Source: Isochrysis galbana (lineage: Eukaryota > Haptophyta > Isochrysidales > Isochrysidaceae). From it: 64,000 bases of DNA. Positions 1-10,936 of this stretch are shown in pieces; position 1 is the first letter of the stretch; every line of letters starts with the position of its first letter. The translations under genes and the position numbers were made by a program. The notes under the pieces are model-generated. The model worked only from the letters and a program-made list of their open reading frames with translations, did not search any database and was not told the DNA's origin. Where the stretch lies: the NCBI GenBank assembly GCA_018136815.1, contig CM030940.1:204701-268700 (forward strand). The letters run 5' to 3'.

Positions 1-88
1 GCCCCACCGGGATCGAGCTCGAGCACCTTGTTGGCGCGATGAAATGTTGCAATAAGATCTCAGCGGCTGACGAGGCGGTGCGCGAGGG

Positions 89-90
<2 letters not shown>

Positions 91-158
<68 letters not shown>

Positions 159-172
159 ACACACACACACAC
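91..172. repeat. (AC)n dinucleotide microsatellite
   Basis: About 82 bases of nearly pure AC repeat, with one CC interruption near its right end. The flanking 185 bases up to position 357 show no gene. Confidence 0.97.
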
Positions 173-357
173 CACCCCGTGCGCAATCCGCAACTCAATG
201 AGGCGCAGGCGTTTGTTTGGTGCTTGGGGTACAAGCGAGCGTTCGCGGTACAAGCGAACACTTGAGAACCTGGAACGCCCCTATTCGTGTCCCAAGGACG
301 GCGTGCGAAAGACTCCTTTTGCGGAGCTCTGAAGCTTTGCAAGATGGTGCACGACGT

Positions 358-700
358 TAGGGCGGTCAAACAGTGATTTATAACTTCTATCACTAACATG
401 CGGGGGGGGCTGCATTTTTTGACCGTCCCCCCAAGCCCATAAAAACTCCTGGGGGGCTTACCTGCCTCCACGAAATATTGCCGAGCAAAATGGAAGACGG
501 TGGGTTTTAGAAAGCGTTTTACCGCCCCCCTCGCCCCCCCTCTGTACTCGCGTTGGGGCTCTAATATGACAGAATTGGCGGTTGGCGGTCGCGCCGCGGG
601 GACGATAAGATTCTTTAGGGGCCGTTGTTTCATGACACGCGATTCCCCCGAGATCCGTTCGCGCGATCGGGCGCCCGACCTTCATCCTTCATCAGGTGCC
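358..700 (+). mobile_element. Left end of a TAGGGCGG terminal-inverted-repeat transposon
   Basis: Starts with TAGGGCGGTCAAACAG, the same terminus that bounds the complete element at 40582. The order of blocks that follows also matches that element: a GC-rich run, 'tgcattttttgaccg', a 'cctgcc.ccacgaaa' block, and 'agaattggcgg...cgcgcc'. Similarity fades after about position 640. I could not find the matching right end nearby, so this is a truncated or strongly diverged copy. Confidence 0.7.
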
Positions 701-1340
701 TAGAGCAGGGGCCTAAGTAAGGGAGAGATACGAAGAGGTCGCAAATTAAACCTAATTGCCCCCAAAAGCAGGCAAAAAAGCGCAGGGGAGATGGCAAATT
801 AAACCAATTTGCGAGGCGCTTGGGAGGAAGAAAGGTGGGGAAACTTCCCTTTTCTTCGAGAGAAAGAAAGAGGACGCTCCACAACCCAAGATCCTAAGGG
901 GTCCACGTGAAGCGTTTGACCGAGAACGAGAGAACGTAGAGAATTATGACGATAGATGCCGAACGGGCCGCCTTGGAACTACAATTGTACGCATACCGAT
1001 ACCGCAATAACTTACCGGTTTCGGGTGTGCTCAATCTGAACTTGGCGATTTGGCGTATACCGCAATCGACGTTGTGCTTGTCCAAGTATATCACGCTAGT
1101 ATCACCTGTAATGGTGTCAGTTGGTGTCAACGTGAATGGACTCGGTGTACCATCAATACCCTCAAGGCATTTGTACGAGGAATCTGAAAAGGCCGGGAGA
1201 CCCTCCGACCGGTTTTCGCCGGGGCTTTCCGCTCACGGTCAAAAATGCGAACATGTCGACCCCCCCCCCCCCCCCAATGTTAGTACTTAAATAGCCCTGT
1301 GTGGCCGCCCTATCTTTGAGTCCCTGCTGTGCGGCTTCCG
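701..1340. other. No gene seen; short repeat fragments
   Basis: I see no convincing coding region. The phrase 'gggagatggcaaattaaac' near 785 recurs near 5334, so a small dispersed repeat fragment is present. A poly-C run lies at 1260-1275. Confidence 0.5.
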
Positions 1341-1780
1341 CGTACGACTTTTGCACAAATGCTGACAGTGGTTTGGAGGTCGTAAAGGCCCCAATGATTG
1401 ATTGTTGTGTGAAGTGCCCGCCCCCGAGGGGTGCACTGATGGTAGGAAATGCCCCCATGGTGGGTGGCAGCAGGGAGTTCTTGTTGGGTGGGCAGGTCGG
1501 AGGAGGCAGGCGGCAGAGTCAGACTCCAACTTTGTTGGTCTGCAGGAAACATGGCTCTGCCTGTTCCCGTTCCCTACTAGCTTTTGGGGCTGCTGGGGAG
1601 GAGAGGGGGGGGGGGGGGGCATGTCGACGTCGTTGTCGGGTGGGGCAGAGAGGCCTGCGAGCGCTTCGGCTCCGGCGGCTTGGGGCGGCCCCTGTGGGGC
1701 GTCGTGGCGGCGGGGGGCTGGGAGGTGGGAGCGGTCGGCGCGCGCTACATCGCTAAAACTATAACAATATATTTTCGAGA
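1341..1780 (-). mobile_element. 5' fragment of retroelement subfamily A, degenerate
   Basis: Read on the minus strand, this begins with a decayed version of the stem-loop AAACTATTGTTATAGTTT near 1775, then a mutated start (ATGTAGCGCGCG). A proline-rich N-terminus follows, with blocks shared by the copies at 43945-44340, 57768-58115 and 32905-33118: 'PPQAAGAEA' and 'DVDMPPPPPSP'. It breaks off near 1341. The altered start codon and frame changes indicate a dead copy. Confidence 0.75.
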
Positions 1781-1849
1781 CAGCCAAGAGGAAACGCGGC
1801 GGGAAAGATTCTTATGGAAAGAGCGCGGGTCAGCCGGTCGGCCATTATA

Positions 1850-2404
1850 CACGTAAGTAAGGAGTCGATCGCGGATGCGACACGGCAGCCTTTACGCAGA
1901 GGCTCGTCGGCCACGCGTGGACGGCCGCGTCGGTGAGCAGGCCCTGGTTCTCGATGCCGAGTTCGAGTGAGGGCGAATCCTGCGAGGGGCGGGTCGAGAT
2001 TGTCGGGGTGGGGTCTCTGACAGCTAGGGTAGCCGCGTGCGCGCGCGGTGGGAAGCAGGGCGGGCTGCACGGGCAACGACGCCAGAGGGTCAGGGGGCGG
2101 TCGGACTGTCGGCAGCCCAACACGGCGCTGCATCGGGCGGGAATCAAATACCAAATGTAGCTCAGATATCAAGGAACCGATCCCCCCGCGGGCGCGACCG
2201 CAAATTCTTTACGGGTAGAGCGTGAGCGCGCGTGACGGACGGGGAGACAGGGGGGGAGGGGGGGCGAATCATACCATTTCTCGGCGGAGATTTACGTAGT
2301 GGCAGGTGTTCCCCCGTGGAGGTTTTTATTGGGCATCGCGCAACGGTCAAAAGCTGCAGCCAAACCCTTACTAGTAGTTAGAACGCCCCTATTGGACCGC
2401 CCTG
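1850..2404 (-). mobile_element. Degenerate copy of the TAGGGCGG transposon
   Basis: The minus strand reads through the same blocks as 40582-41100: a mutated left terminus near 2404 (CAGGGCGGTCCAATAG), 'actactagtaagggtt', 'cccaataaaaacct', then the coding segment around 'SPSLELGIENQ' (about 1905-2147). It is cut off near 1850, before the right terminus. Frame breaks and the missing right half make it inactive. Confidence 0.75.
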
Positions 2405-2766
2405 TAGATACGGGCAACCCCAGACCCCAGAGACGATGCAACTGCAAGCATTGTGAAAATATTATGAATACTAACGTCATAAACTAGGGCACGCGCACGA
2501 TATTTTCCTACACCCCAACACTGATCAAATGCGCAACTGGAAACTAAGTGCCCCACGTGGCGTGTCCTAAATGAGCGAGAGGAAACAAAAGGCTAGTGAT
2601 TGTGAGCTGAAGCAATATTTTTGATGTGGCATGGTTCATTGCGGGCGCACACGCAAGCAGACGATCGGAACGACGCATCTGAACGTAAAACTGTGCATAC
2701 AACTGACTCGCTGCTTGTTTTGTCCAGCAACGAGCGCATGGAGCGCCGCTTTCTGGCAGTTTCCTC
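2405..2766. other. No gene seen
   Basis: An AT-richer spacer between a transposon remnant and the 3' end of the kinase-like gene. No supported ORF or repeat copy was found. Confidence 0.5.
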
Positions 2767-4212
2767 TCATGCGGACCTTGTTGACGGTGGGCCATGCGGG
2801 CCGTCGTGGGTGGCAAGAGGCGAGGAGAGCGAGGGGTGACTACTCAGGCGGACGGCCGAGCTCGAAGCGTCTGAGAACCAAGGGTGTTGCCTCACCGCCT
2901 CGGCGCCTTCCGGGCCACTTCCGAGCCGACCCTGTGGCAGCTTGTCGAGAAGGCGGCCGACCAAGTCCTGTAGTTGGTCGCTCATGGTGGAGGGGCACGA
3001 GACGTCGCCAGAGACGATTCGGCCGCAAGTGTAGTATGTGAGGTCTTCACCGAAATCGGCAAAAGGGGGCTCTCCGGTGGTCATTTCGTAGAGTAGCACG
3101 CCAAATGCCCACCAGTCCACGGCCAGGCCATGTCCTTCGTTGAGGAGCACCTCGGGTGCAACATAGGGCAAGCTTCCCACAATTGTGTAGCTTCGGTCCA
3201 AGATGATCTTGCCGCAGCCTAGTCCGCTCAGCTTCAGATGCCCGATCGCGTCCAAGAGCAAGTTCTCGGGCTTCAGGTCGCGATGCGCAATTTGCCGGGC
3301 ATGGAGATGCTCGAGAGCAGAGACGACCTCATTCGCATAGAAACGAGCATTCCTCTCTTCGAGATGCCTCTTGTGTCGGAGCAGGCTGAAGAAGTCGCCA
3401 CATGGAACCCACTCCATCAGCACGGCGTGCCCGTCTCCAGGCCCGCTGAGAACGCGCAAAGCTTTCACAATTGAAGAGTGGCTACATTTGAAGAGAAGCT
3501 CCGTCTCCCGCACGAGGAAGGCACGGGCATCATGATTGTCTAGCGAAGCTCTCTCATTGCCGACTGTCTTGAGGGCGAAGAGGCGCCGTGCACCAGCGCT
3601 GGCAGAGAAGGCGACGAGTCTCACAGCGAAATTGTCGCCTCTTGCAACAAGGCGCACCTCCTCGAGATCTTCCACACGGCTGGGCAACTCGCTAGAACAG
3701 TCTGGGTGGGATCGAACTCGAAGCTGCGAGAGGTCCTGCAATGGCGCCAGTGGCTGTTCTCGGGCCGTAGAGGGGAGGCTGTGGATGAGGAGCGAAACGA
3801 TGGAGCGGGTGACGGCAGCAGAGAGAACGGCCACCGATACAATGATGAGGCCCCCACCTGCGCCACGTGTCGCTGTGGTGCGGATTGGCCGCGCCAGGTA
3901 GATCAGCTCGCCTATCACGAGAGAGCAGAGTGCTCGCTGGACAGGTGTGCGCAGGTGGCGTGCGGTCAAGTCGGCAGCACGCTCGCCGACACCTCGGGCG
4001 GCGCGAAGGAGTGCGTCGAATGTCGTGGTGCACCGCATCCCACCGCTGCCGGCCTCCTCCCCGGGCAGCATCGCCTCGGAAGGCTCGGGCAACGGCGAGG
4101 AGGGCGACTGGGGAGAGGGCGGCGGAGGGGAGAGAGAGTCCCCGGGTGGGGCCTTCCGTCTCCTTTCGATCTCGGCGTCGTCTCCGCTCTGAGGAGCTCG
4201 ATCTCGGCGCAC
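2767..4212 (-). CDS. Membrane-anchored AGC-type protein kinase homologue, probable pseudokinase
   Basis: Single uninterrupted 481-residue frame. The first ~90 residues are Pro/Ser/Arg-rich and disordered. Two hydrophobic stretches follow (about 93-109 and 118-147; the second contains 'GGGLIIVSVAVLSAAV'), suggesting a membrane anchor. A kinase fold of the PKA/AGC type occupies about 180-450. Visible landmarks are the VAIK-type lysine in 'LFALKTV', the catalytic loop 'HRDLKPEN', 'PYVAPEVL', 'DWWAFGVLLYEM', and the AGC-style end 'QHPWF'. Two landmarks are abnormal. The glycine loop reads 'VARGDNFAVRLV', and the metal-binding DFG is replaced by GLG ('HLKLSGLGCGK'). Losing the DFG aspartate usually abolishes or strongly cuts phosphotransfer, so I infer a pseudokinase or atypical kinase. 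Start choice is uncertain: an in-frame Met lies near residue 47. Confidence 0.85.
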   Translation of the reverse strand: MRRDRAPQSGDDAEIERRRKAPPGDSLSPPPPSPQSPSSPLPEPSEAMLPGEEAGSGGMRCTTTFDALLRAARGVGERAADLTARHLRTPVQRALCSLVIGELIYLARPIRTTATRGAGGGLIIVSVAVLSAAVTRSIVSLLIHSLPSTAREQPLAPLQDLSQLRVRSHPDCSSELPSRVEDLEEVRLVARGDNFAVRLVAFSASAGARRLFALKTVGNERASLDNHDARAFLVRETELLFKCSHSSIVKALRVLSGPGDGHAVLMEWVPCGDFFSLLRHKRHLEERNARFYANEVVSALEHLHARQIAHRDLKPENLLLDAIGHLKLSGLGCGKIILDRSYTIVGSLPYVAPEVLLNEGHGLAVDWWAFGVLLYEMTTGEPPFADFGEDLTYYTCGRIVSGDVSCPSTMSDQLQDLVGRLLDKLPQGRLGSGPEGAEAVRQHPWFSDASSSAVRLSSHPSLSSPLATHDGPHGPPSTRSA

Positions 4213-5390
4213 ATCCCGAGATTCGGGAGGTCGAGCTCCCGATCTCCCGCCGTCGTTGAACAGTTGGTGCTCGGGAACGCAAGGGCGGCGCTCTGGGCCC
4301 AGCCAAGGGCGCCGCCGCCCCCCGAGCTCGCGTGCTGAGATTCGAAGGTCGCCGAACCCCTCCCCCCCCCTCCCCCCCTTCCCCCCTTTTCACCTTTCTC
4401 CTTCTCTCTTCTCTTCACCCGCGCACTCTTGTCCCGAGGACCAAGGGGCCCAAACCACAGAGTCCACGCGCAGAGTCCCCAAACTCCCCCTGTCCTTTTG
4501 ACCGTGGATGTAGTTTAGGCCCCCGGAAAAGGCACTTCAACTTGGGTGGAGGCTGCCGCCTCGCGGACAAGACAACCCCTTCCCTAGAACCCCTTCCCCA
4601 ACCCCTTCCCCAGCCTTCCATCCCCAGGTCCCCATGGCCCACAGACAGCGGCAGGTGGTGCTCTGCCTCCCGCGTGCTAGAGCAGCGCCTGTTGTCGTTC
4701 GCGACGACGCGACGACGAGGAAGTGTCGAGTCGAGCGTGGCCGGCGGTGGGCTCTGAGCCACTCCGTCGCGAGCGGCACCGGCGGTTAGCGCGGCGCCGT
4801 GGCCCTCCTCCCCGCCGGGAGTCGGGTGAATGAAATTCTGGACTGGGTCGGGCAACCCCATTTGGGTGTCTGGATTGGGGACGAACGGCGAACGAAGGGC
4901 TGTGGGGCGGCGAGGCGCTCCTGACGGCCCTAGTGTATTGGGTTGTAAGAGATGGTTAGACCTACAAAGAACTCTTCCCTCAAGGAGGGAGCCTAGGCTG
5001 CTGGGGTGCAACGACGCAGCGAACAACAACGGACAACGAACCTGAGAACAACAGGATACACCGACTCACGAACACACCAGAATCATTCACCCAAACCAAG
5101 CAAATTATCAAGCAACCGCGACCCCAAATCACCGATAACCCAAACACGTCGCGAGAGACGGAGAGAGAGAGCGAGAGAGAGGTTGAGCGTGAACCTTCTA
5201 GACGCTTCTAATGAACAACCCTGAGTATCAACCAAGGGGAAGAAACACCAAAGGGGCCAAGGCTTGCATGTAACTTGCATCAAGGGGAAAGATTCCCTCA
5301 CCTAGGAAGCGAACCTACATTGATCTCCAAGGGGAGATGGCAAATTAAACCTCAAATCTCTCGAGCGGATAGAGCAACAACCGACTCGCT
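4213..5390. other. C-rich spacer, no supported gene
   Basis: 4360-4640 is rich in CCCTTCCCC runs just upstream of the kinase-like gene, a possible promoter or 5' leader. 4640-5390 shows only overlapping GC-driven frames and A-rich spacer. A 'ggggagatggcaaattaaac' fragment near 5334 matches one near 785. Confidence 0.5.
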
Positions 5391-5910
5391 CGCCAAAACC
5401 TTGACCGAGAAGAAAGAAGCAAGGACCTACAAGCCAAGGGTAGCGGACCTAGGGAATGTGAGAGGAAATTTCCGAACGCCAACGCCAAACGCCGAACGCG
5501 GGAAGGCAACGAAAGCCTAACCAGGCCAAGCAGAACCTACGAAGAATAGGCCTGGACAACAACGAAAGTCAGCAGGTCCCAAGAAAGAACCGGAACCCAA
5601 CAAGAAACAACAAGCCTTGCAAGAAGCTAAACAAGCCTTCACAAGGTAACTCGAGAGCCTGAGACAAGCGCGCAGCGAGTGACAGGCGACCTGGCTCCTT
5701 TGGGTCAAGATTACCCGAAAGGAGGAAACCTGGAATCTAGACCTGACAAACAGGCTAGAAGGAACGAAACGAGAACTCGAATTCTAGGTCGCTAGGGACG
5801 AACCCTACCAACCTAGATGTACCTGAGCTCCACCGTGTGGCCGCACGGCGAAGGACCTGGAAACAAGAGCCTGGAAATCGCATCATCTAGGATGAATGCG
5901 ACAGGCTGGG
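5391..5910 (+). repeat. Dispersed repeat, 520 bp, copy 1
   Basis: Nearly identical to 18863-19376 in the same orientation, from 'gccaaaaccttgaccgagaa' to 'aggatgaatgcgaca'. The few differences are small indels. The flanks differ at both ends, so this is a mobile or duplicated unit. I see no convincing protein domain in it. Confidence 0.9.
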
Positions 5911-6803
5911 GATGCCGTATGTCATCGTCGGGAAACACAGCCCACCTGTTTACGTGATTCTTCGCATAACATTGTGTAATAGTAATAAAGCCTTGCCGCA
6001 AGACCGCGTCTAGCGAGCCGTATGGCAACAGGTCGTATGTCGATGGAAGCTAGCTGGCGGCGGGCAGTGCATTTCGGTAGTATCGCAGTATCGCGACGGG
6101 CAGTATCGCGATTGGTTGTATCGTGATTGGTAGGCCTTGGCAGAGATATCCGGATATATCTACAGGTTATTTGTATTTGTTTGTGCGAATTTTGGCTGTA
6201 GATGCGGCCTGGTTTGTATCCTATTATTGCACAATTTCAAAGGTTCCCGTAACCGGTAGGTAGTCCGAGGCAGGTAGGGGAGGCAAGAAACCTGCCGCCT
6301 CGCGCGGGGGGGGGGGGGGGGGGGGGGGGAGGGGGGGGGGGGGGGCGGACACCGCGAAATGCAAGCATAAACGCCCTAGAGCCCTAGCGCTATGCGCGCA
6401 AGCCTTGTTGGCGGCTGCTGCGGTTGCGCTTGTGCGCATCGCGCAGCCTACAATCAGCCCGCCCACGTAGTACAGTCACGCGCTAATCTGCACGGTCCAC
6501 TTGGCGCTGCTTGGGCACTGCGGTGAGGGCCACGGAGCAGTTCATTGCGAGAGGTTGTGGCACAAGTTGCAAGTTGTAGCCTTCTAGTCACCAACGAACA
6601 CCTTCAAGAATGTTTTTTTCTCGTAGTCACCAATGAGCGCAAAAGCACCGAGTGGAACATATCAAATGTCGCACGCAGGCCGTGCCATCATGGGGCTGTG
6701 CTCGCCTGCAGCGCTTGCACGCGTCTAAGTAGCACTTCCTTCGTCCATTTGAGGGCGGTTTTATCGACTGGGCTCAGGCGGCACTCCTTCTCGTCCATGG
6801 CCT
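5911..6803. other. Spacer with poly-G tract
   Basis: No gene supported. A near-pure G run lies at about 6307-6345. A run of short 'atcgcgattgg/atcgtgattgg' phrases lies near 6090-6140. Confidence 0.55.
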
Positions 6804-8343
6804 CTAATACAGCCACCAATTGAGTAGCAGCCATGCTGCCGCCGCCGATGGCCCAATCGGGCCTACCCTCTCGACTAGTCCAAGGCAGATAAGTGTAGGC
6901 AGCATCACCACCGCCGTCTTCCACGCCGACAGCCAGCTCGGCGGCCGGCAGATCTCGGCGTCGGGCCTCGCCCGTACCTGCGCGGTCACCTCACCTTTGG
7001 GCACCTCCACCTGTGCACGAGGGGGTCGGAAGAAGGCGCCTTGTTTAAAGGTCGACCCGGGGATGCGCGTCGTGCGGGGAAGCACGCGGGAGGCATCGGC
7101 AAGGTAGCACGAGAGCGGTGTGCCGGTAAGAGCACGCACTACGACGTCGGCAAACTGCTCCATGTCATTGTACAGCCGGTTCTTGAGGTGATAGAGCGGA
7201 TGCACGTAGGCGTGCTTCTCGTGCCTCCAGAGCGGATCGCGGGGCGTTGCATGCTCGACATGCGAGTAGTGCACAACCTGCGCGGTGCAGATGCGCGGTG
7301 CAGAAGAGTTCCTGATGTCGAACGGAGGCTGCCGCCTATGGGCGGGGCGCGGCGCACATGGACGTTTGAGGGCCGCTTAGAATACTCCGTCTCCAGAAGG
7401 TCGATTAAGATGCTTTTGGGGAAGAGGCGTGAGCGTCGAATGAGACCGGCAAACTCGAGGCCTGACGAGGTCCACTGTGCGCAGTTACCCGCAAGGTAGG
7501 ACGACGCGCGCACCGAGTCGAGGTCCTCGGCAAGAGCACCGACCATGCGCATGGCCTTGTGGCCTACATGGCCTTCGTCGCCCTCGCCAGGTCCTATCAC
7601 CTCGCCAGGTCCTATCACCTCGACAGCGCGGCTCTGCGCGCGCCTGAGGAAGTCAACGACGCGCGCGATGACGCGTGCGACTGGCTCGGGCACCTGGTTC
7701 ATGAGCGAGGTAAGTCGCACCTCGACGAGCTGGAAGCGAGCGGCGCCGCGGTTCTCGGAACCGGGAGCACCCAGCCCGCTCAGCCCATTGTCGACGCGCG
7801 AGCGCGCGTCGAGCGCTACGAAGTAGGCGTGCATTGCATCGACCGCTCCCGTGGCTACGCGCTCGACACGCACACCGATAACGGGTCGGTTATAGGCGCC
7901 GCCCTACACGAGGGACATGAGGCGTCGGAGGTGCAACTGGCTGCAACCGCGCGGCGTCGTGCACCGGCGCACCTGTTGGGCGTACGTGTCGAAGCCATCG
8001 GTGCCGTAGAGGAAGTCACTCGGGTCCGCGAAATTCACCATAGCAGTGTCGGGCCCAGAGAGTTGCTTGCCACCTAAGATATTCATTACGCGCTGTGTGC
8101 CGTCCGAAGTGGTATATCTCACAGCACAGTGGCCAAAGCGTAGCACGGTCGCGTGCATCCCGCGCGTGATCGGTGTCGAAATGTCCGCAATGTGATCAGT
8201 CAGCAGAACCTCCACATCTGGGTGAGCGCGGTTGGGGGGGGGGGGGGGGGGGGGCTCACGCCGTGCGCACAGGAACTATCGTCTCGTCGCCCTTCTTCCT
8301 GGCCCCAAGGAATAAATTTCCTTCCTCGCCCACACAGTGCCAT
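6804..8343 (-). CDS. Conserved protein of unknown function, four exons, C-terminal hydrophobic tail
   Basis: Exons 8343-8271, 8217-7973, 7903-7358 and 7277-6804 join in frame to 445 residues. Each splice has a GTGCGC donor and an AG acceptor, and phases match at all three. The first intron is 53 bases and contains a poly-C tract on the coding strand. The protein starts 'MALCGRGRKFIPWGQ' and carries 'FGHCAVRYTTSDG', 'QQGGAYNRPVIGVRVE', 'NCAQWTSSGLEFAGL' and 'VVHYSHVEHATP'. It ends in hydrophobic segments around 'AVVMLPTLICLGL' and 'AAAAWLLLNWWLY'. The block order resembles an uncharacterised plant and algal family from memory. The conserved His and Cys could be part of a papain-like fold, but that is a guess. 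The function is unknown. Confidence 0.75.
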
Positions 8344-9082
8344 AGCCCCTGAACCGTCGAATTCTCGAGCGTCTGTGCCTCCCTACTTTTCGGTTCCTAG
8401 GTCTGCTCGTTAGGTTCAGTAGCCCGCTAGTTTCCTCGATCTTCCTTCCACTTCCGGCTCAGCCACTCACCTAGTGGCCTACTTCATGCATCCCTTCCTA
8501 AAAAAAGCTCCCTATCTTCCGGACTCTCCTCCACTGCATTTTCCCCTCTCCTCCCAAGCTCGGTGATGAACGAACCCCCCCCCCCCCCCCCTCCCTCCCC
8601 CCGACCCGGATCCATCAGCCCCCGACCCCGCCCCCCCACCCCCCCCCCCACCCCCCCACCCCCCACCCCCACTCCCCCACCCCACACACACACACCACCA
8701 CCACCACCACCACCATCAACCCCTCCCAGATCTCCTTCAGACACCCTCTTGGGCGGCGGACGCCTCAACCCCTCTCCCTCCCAAGCTTCCTCCCTCTCCT
8801 CAAACCTGACAAGCAACCCGGCTCAGCCCTCATCCTGCCCGCACGAACTCCTCGACTCGCCCGGCCCCTTGTGCCATGCCCCTGGCACCCTTCCCAGCTC
8901 TGTCTCTCTCCCTCTCTCTCTCCCTTCGCCGTCTCTCCCCTGCTCTCACCCGTCTCGCCCCTCTCCCTCCGCCCCCCCCCTTCTTCTTCCCCTCCCCCCC
9001 CGTCACCGCCCCTTCTCTTCCCCCCCCCCCCCCCCCCCATCCTTTCCCCCCCTCCCCCCCTCCCCCCCCCTTCCCCTCTCAC
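8344..9082. other. Pyrimidine-rich low-complexity stretch
   Basis: Runs of CCCC/CCA (8575-8720), then CT-rich DNA with poly-C blocks (8880-9075). It could hold downstream exons of the exon ending at 9083; a candidate acceptor near 8800 precedes 'FEEREEAWEGEGLRRP' on the minus strand. I could not confirm this. Confidence 0.5.
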
Positions 9083-9257
9083 CTGGCGGCCGGCTCTTCC
9101 CGAGGGCCTCGTCCACCTGCTCGAGCACCGTCGCCTTGTTGAGGATCGTCGGCCCGCCCCGGCCGCCGAAGTTGGGCGGCACGCCCACCATCGCCAGCGT
9201 CGCCACCGCCGCGGCGCGCCGAGGCGAGAGGGACACCGTCGGAGGCGCCGAGCGCAT
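9083..9257 (-). CDS. Probable first coding exon of an unrecognised gene (partial)
   Basis: On the minus strand an ATG at 9257 opens 58 codons beginning 'MRSAPPTVSLSPRRAAAV' and including 'GVPPNFGGRGGPTILNKA' and 'VLEQVDEALGK'. It ends at a good donor (CCAG|GTGAGA). Base composition is balanced and protein-like, in sharp contrast to the CT microsatellites on both sides. The later exons should lie below 9000 but are hidden in low-complexity sequence. I do not recognise the family. Confidence 0.5.
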
Positions 9258-9496
9258 CGCTCTCTCTCTTCTCTTCTCTCCTCTACTTTCTCTTCTTCCC
9301 TCTTTCTCCTCTCCTCTCCGTTCTCCTCTTCTCTTCTTTTTCCTATCTCTCTCTTTTCTCTGCTCTCTCTCCGTTCTCCTCCCTCTCTTTTTCTCTGCTC
9401 TCTCTCTCTCTTCTCTTCTCTCGACCTCCTTCTCTCTTCTCTCACATTCCATCATCTCTTGTCTCTCTCTCTCTCCCTGCTCCCTTTCTCCCCCCC

Positions 9497-9539
<43 letters not shown>

Positions 9540-9582
9540 CCCCTCTCTCCCCTCTCTCTTCTCCCTCGCTCTCTCAACTAAC
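9258..9582. repeat. CT-rich microsatellite tract
   Basis: Interrupted (CT)n/(TCTC)n; the longest pure run is at about 9498-9535. Long frames here encode only Ser/Leu or Arg/Glu repeats and are not genes. Confidence 0.9.
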
Positions 9583-10735
9583 TTTATAGTTGGTCGCCAT
9601 GGAGCGCGCCGCCGCTCCCCACCTCTCCTTCGGGCCCCCCGCCGCGGGCGCCCCCCAAGTACCCATGGAGCTGTCGCTGGCGAAGCGACCGCGTCCGCCC
9701 GCAGAGGCCGAGCAGGTGAGCGCGACCCCAGTCGCGCCGCACGGCCCGTGGCCCCGGCCACACCAGCCACAACGGCCATGCTAGCCCACCCCATGGTGGG
9801 CCACAGGCTGTGGGAGACAGAGAGACAGCACCACACAAGCCGAACCACTCCTCCACCAGGCATGCCTTATGGCAGAGGCCTCTCCCGCCCTGGGGAAGGC
9901 CGCGCTGCCCCGGCAGAGCGGCCCGAGACCGGGTGGCCCTTATGGGCACAAATCCAACAACAACAACAAAGCGCACAAAGACACTGATCCACAAGCAACA
10001 CAGCACAACAACACACAGATGAGAGACAGTTTGGTTGCGTCCTGGGACGCACACCACACCGCTCTAACAAATGCCCACACGGACCCACACATAGCCTCAC
10101 CGCTCTCGACCGCCCGTGCCACTCAGGAGCCGCCCTCAGATGAGGAGCAAGACCACATGGAGTCGGACGCAACCTTCGACTTGTCCTTTCACCAGGAGGG
10201 CGACTACACCTTCCTGGAAACCACCGTCTACGCTGCAATAGTAGAGCTCCTCTTGGAGCTCGAAGGTGTCGACCCCGAGCCGGACTTTTGGGCCCGCTTC
10301 ATCCGCGGACCATGGCACATCGCCGTGAACGAAGACTGCGCGCAACAATTCAAGGAGCGCTATGGCGACATCACCACACTCCGCGTCAACCAAACCGACA
10401 TTTCGGTCAACATTAAGGTGGAAGCCATCGATGAGAAGATCAACAAAAAAGGCTCCTCGTCGCGCAAGGCGCTGTATAACGCCCTTCAAGATGTCGCGGC
10501 ACATCTGGTCATCGAAGCCGAAGAGCCCCACTAAAAATATACCGGAGGGGGGCCCGACTGTATTTTGCGCACCGTCTTCGAAGGCCTGAAATTCGGTATT
10601 TCGCCGGAGAACCCCCAAATGTTGTTGCTGATCCATCCTACATCCTACCGGAACCTATAGGGAGCTTATTTTGCCCTTCATTCATCCATCGTAGCTGGTA
10701 CCCTCCGCATCCCCATAGTGAGTGACCGGGCTACT
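9583..10735 (+). mobile_element. Retroelement subfamily C: 5' stem-loop, ORF1 and 3' segment
   Basis: Begins directly after a CT tract with CAACTAACTTTATAGTTG (6-bp stem CAACTA/TAGTTG), then GTCGCC and ATGGAGCGCGCC at 9599. The first frame (N-terminus 'MERAAAPHLSFGPP' with the basic patch 'LAKRPRP') is interrupted by TAG at 9782, then continues in the same frame to 10534. Downstream, 10535-10735 is the reverse complement of a dispersed repeat also found at 13785-14085 and 26945-27250, ending 'gtgagtgaccgggct'. Other 5' ends of this subfamily are at 24280, 25285(-), 44815(-) and 60490(-). Confidence 0.75.
9869..10534 (+). CDS. ORF1-type protein of retroelement subfamily C (interrupted upstream)
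   Basis: 221 residues. The N-terminal half is Pro/Thr/His-rich. The C-terminal half (about 95-221) is acidic then mixed alpha/beta, with 'DATFDLSFHQEGDYTFLET', 'LLLELEGVDPEPDFWARF' and 'LRVNQTDISVNIKVEAID'. The inverted copy at 24403-24800 carries the same segment with many substitutions, which supports its being the element's protein. It may be the RNA-binding or structural ORF1 of a non-LTR element, but I recognise no domain. The in-frame TAG at 9782 separates it from the conserved ATGGAGCGC start. Confidence 0.5.
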   Translation: MAEASPALGKAALPRQSGPRPGGPYGHKSNNNNKAHKDTDPQATQHNNTQMRDSLVASWDAHHTALTNAHTDPHIASPLSTARATQEPPSDEEQDHMESDATFDLSFHQEGDYTFLETTVYAAIVELLLELEGVDPEPDFWARFIRGPWHIAVNEDCAQQFKERYGDITTLRVNQTDISVNIKVEAIDEKINKKGSSSRKALYNALQDVAAHLVIEAEEPH

Positions 10736-10936
10736 ATAAAGTTAGTTGGCTTCCTCACATTATCATAAATTTTCTCGTGAGCAACTCGCCTCCCTTTCTC
10801 ACGATGGAGTGATTGATTAGTGGCAATGGTTGCGGCCGATAGAAAAATGCGAACGCCCTACCAATGGCAAATGGACTCATCACAAGTGAAGGATTGCGAT
10901 CGTCTTGCATCGCAGGCAGTCTTTGTGGCGCGCTTC

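Noticed and set aside
8563..9987. 474-codon plus-strand frame
   Set aside because: Proline/serine/leucine runs from poly-C and CT tracts. It overlaps a better minus-strand exon (9083-9257) and a retroelement start.
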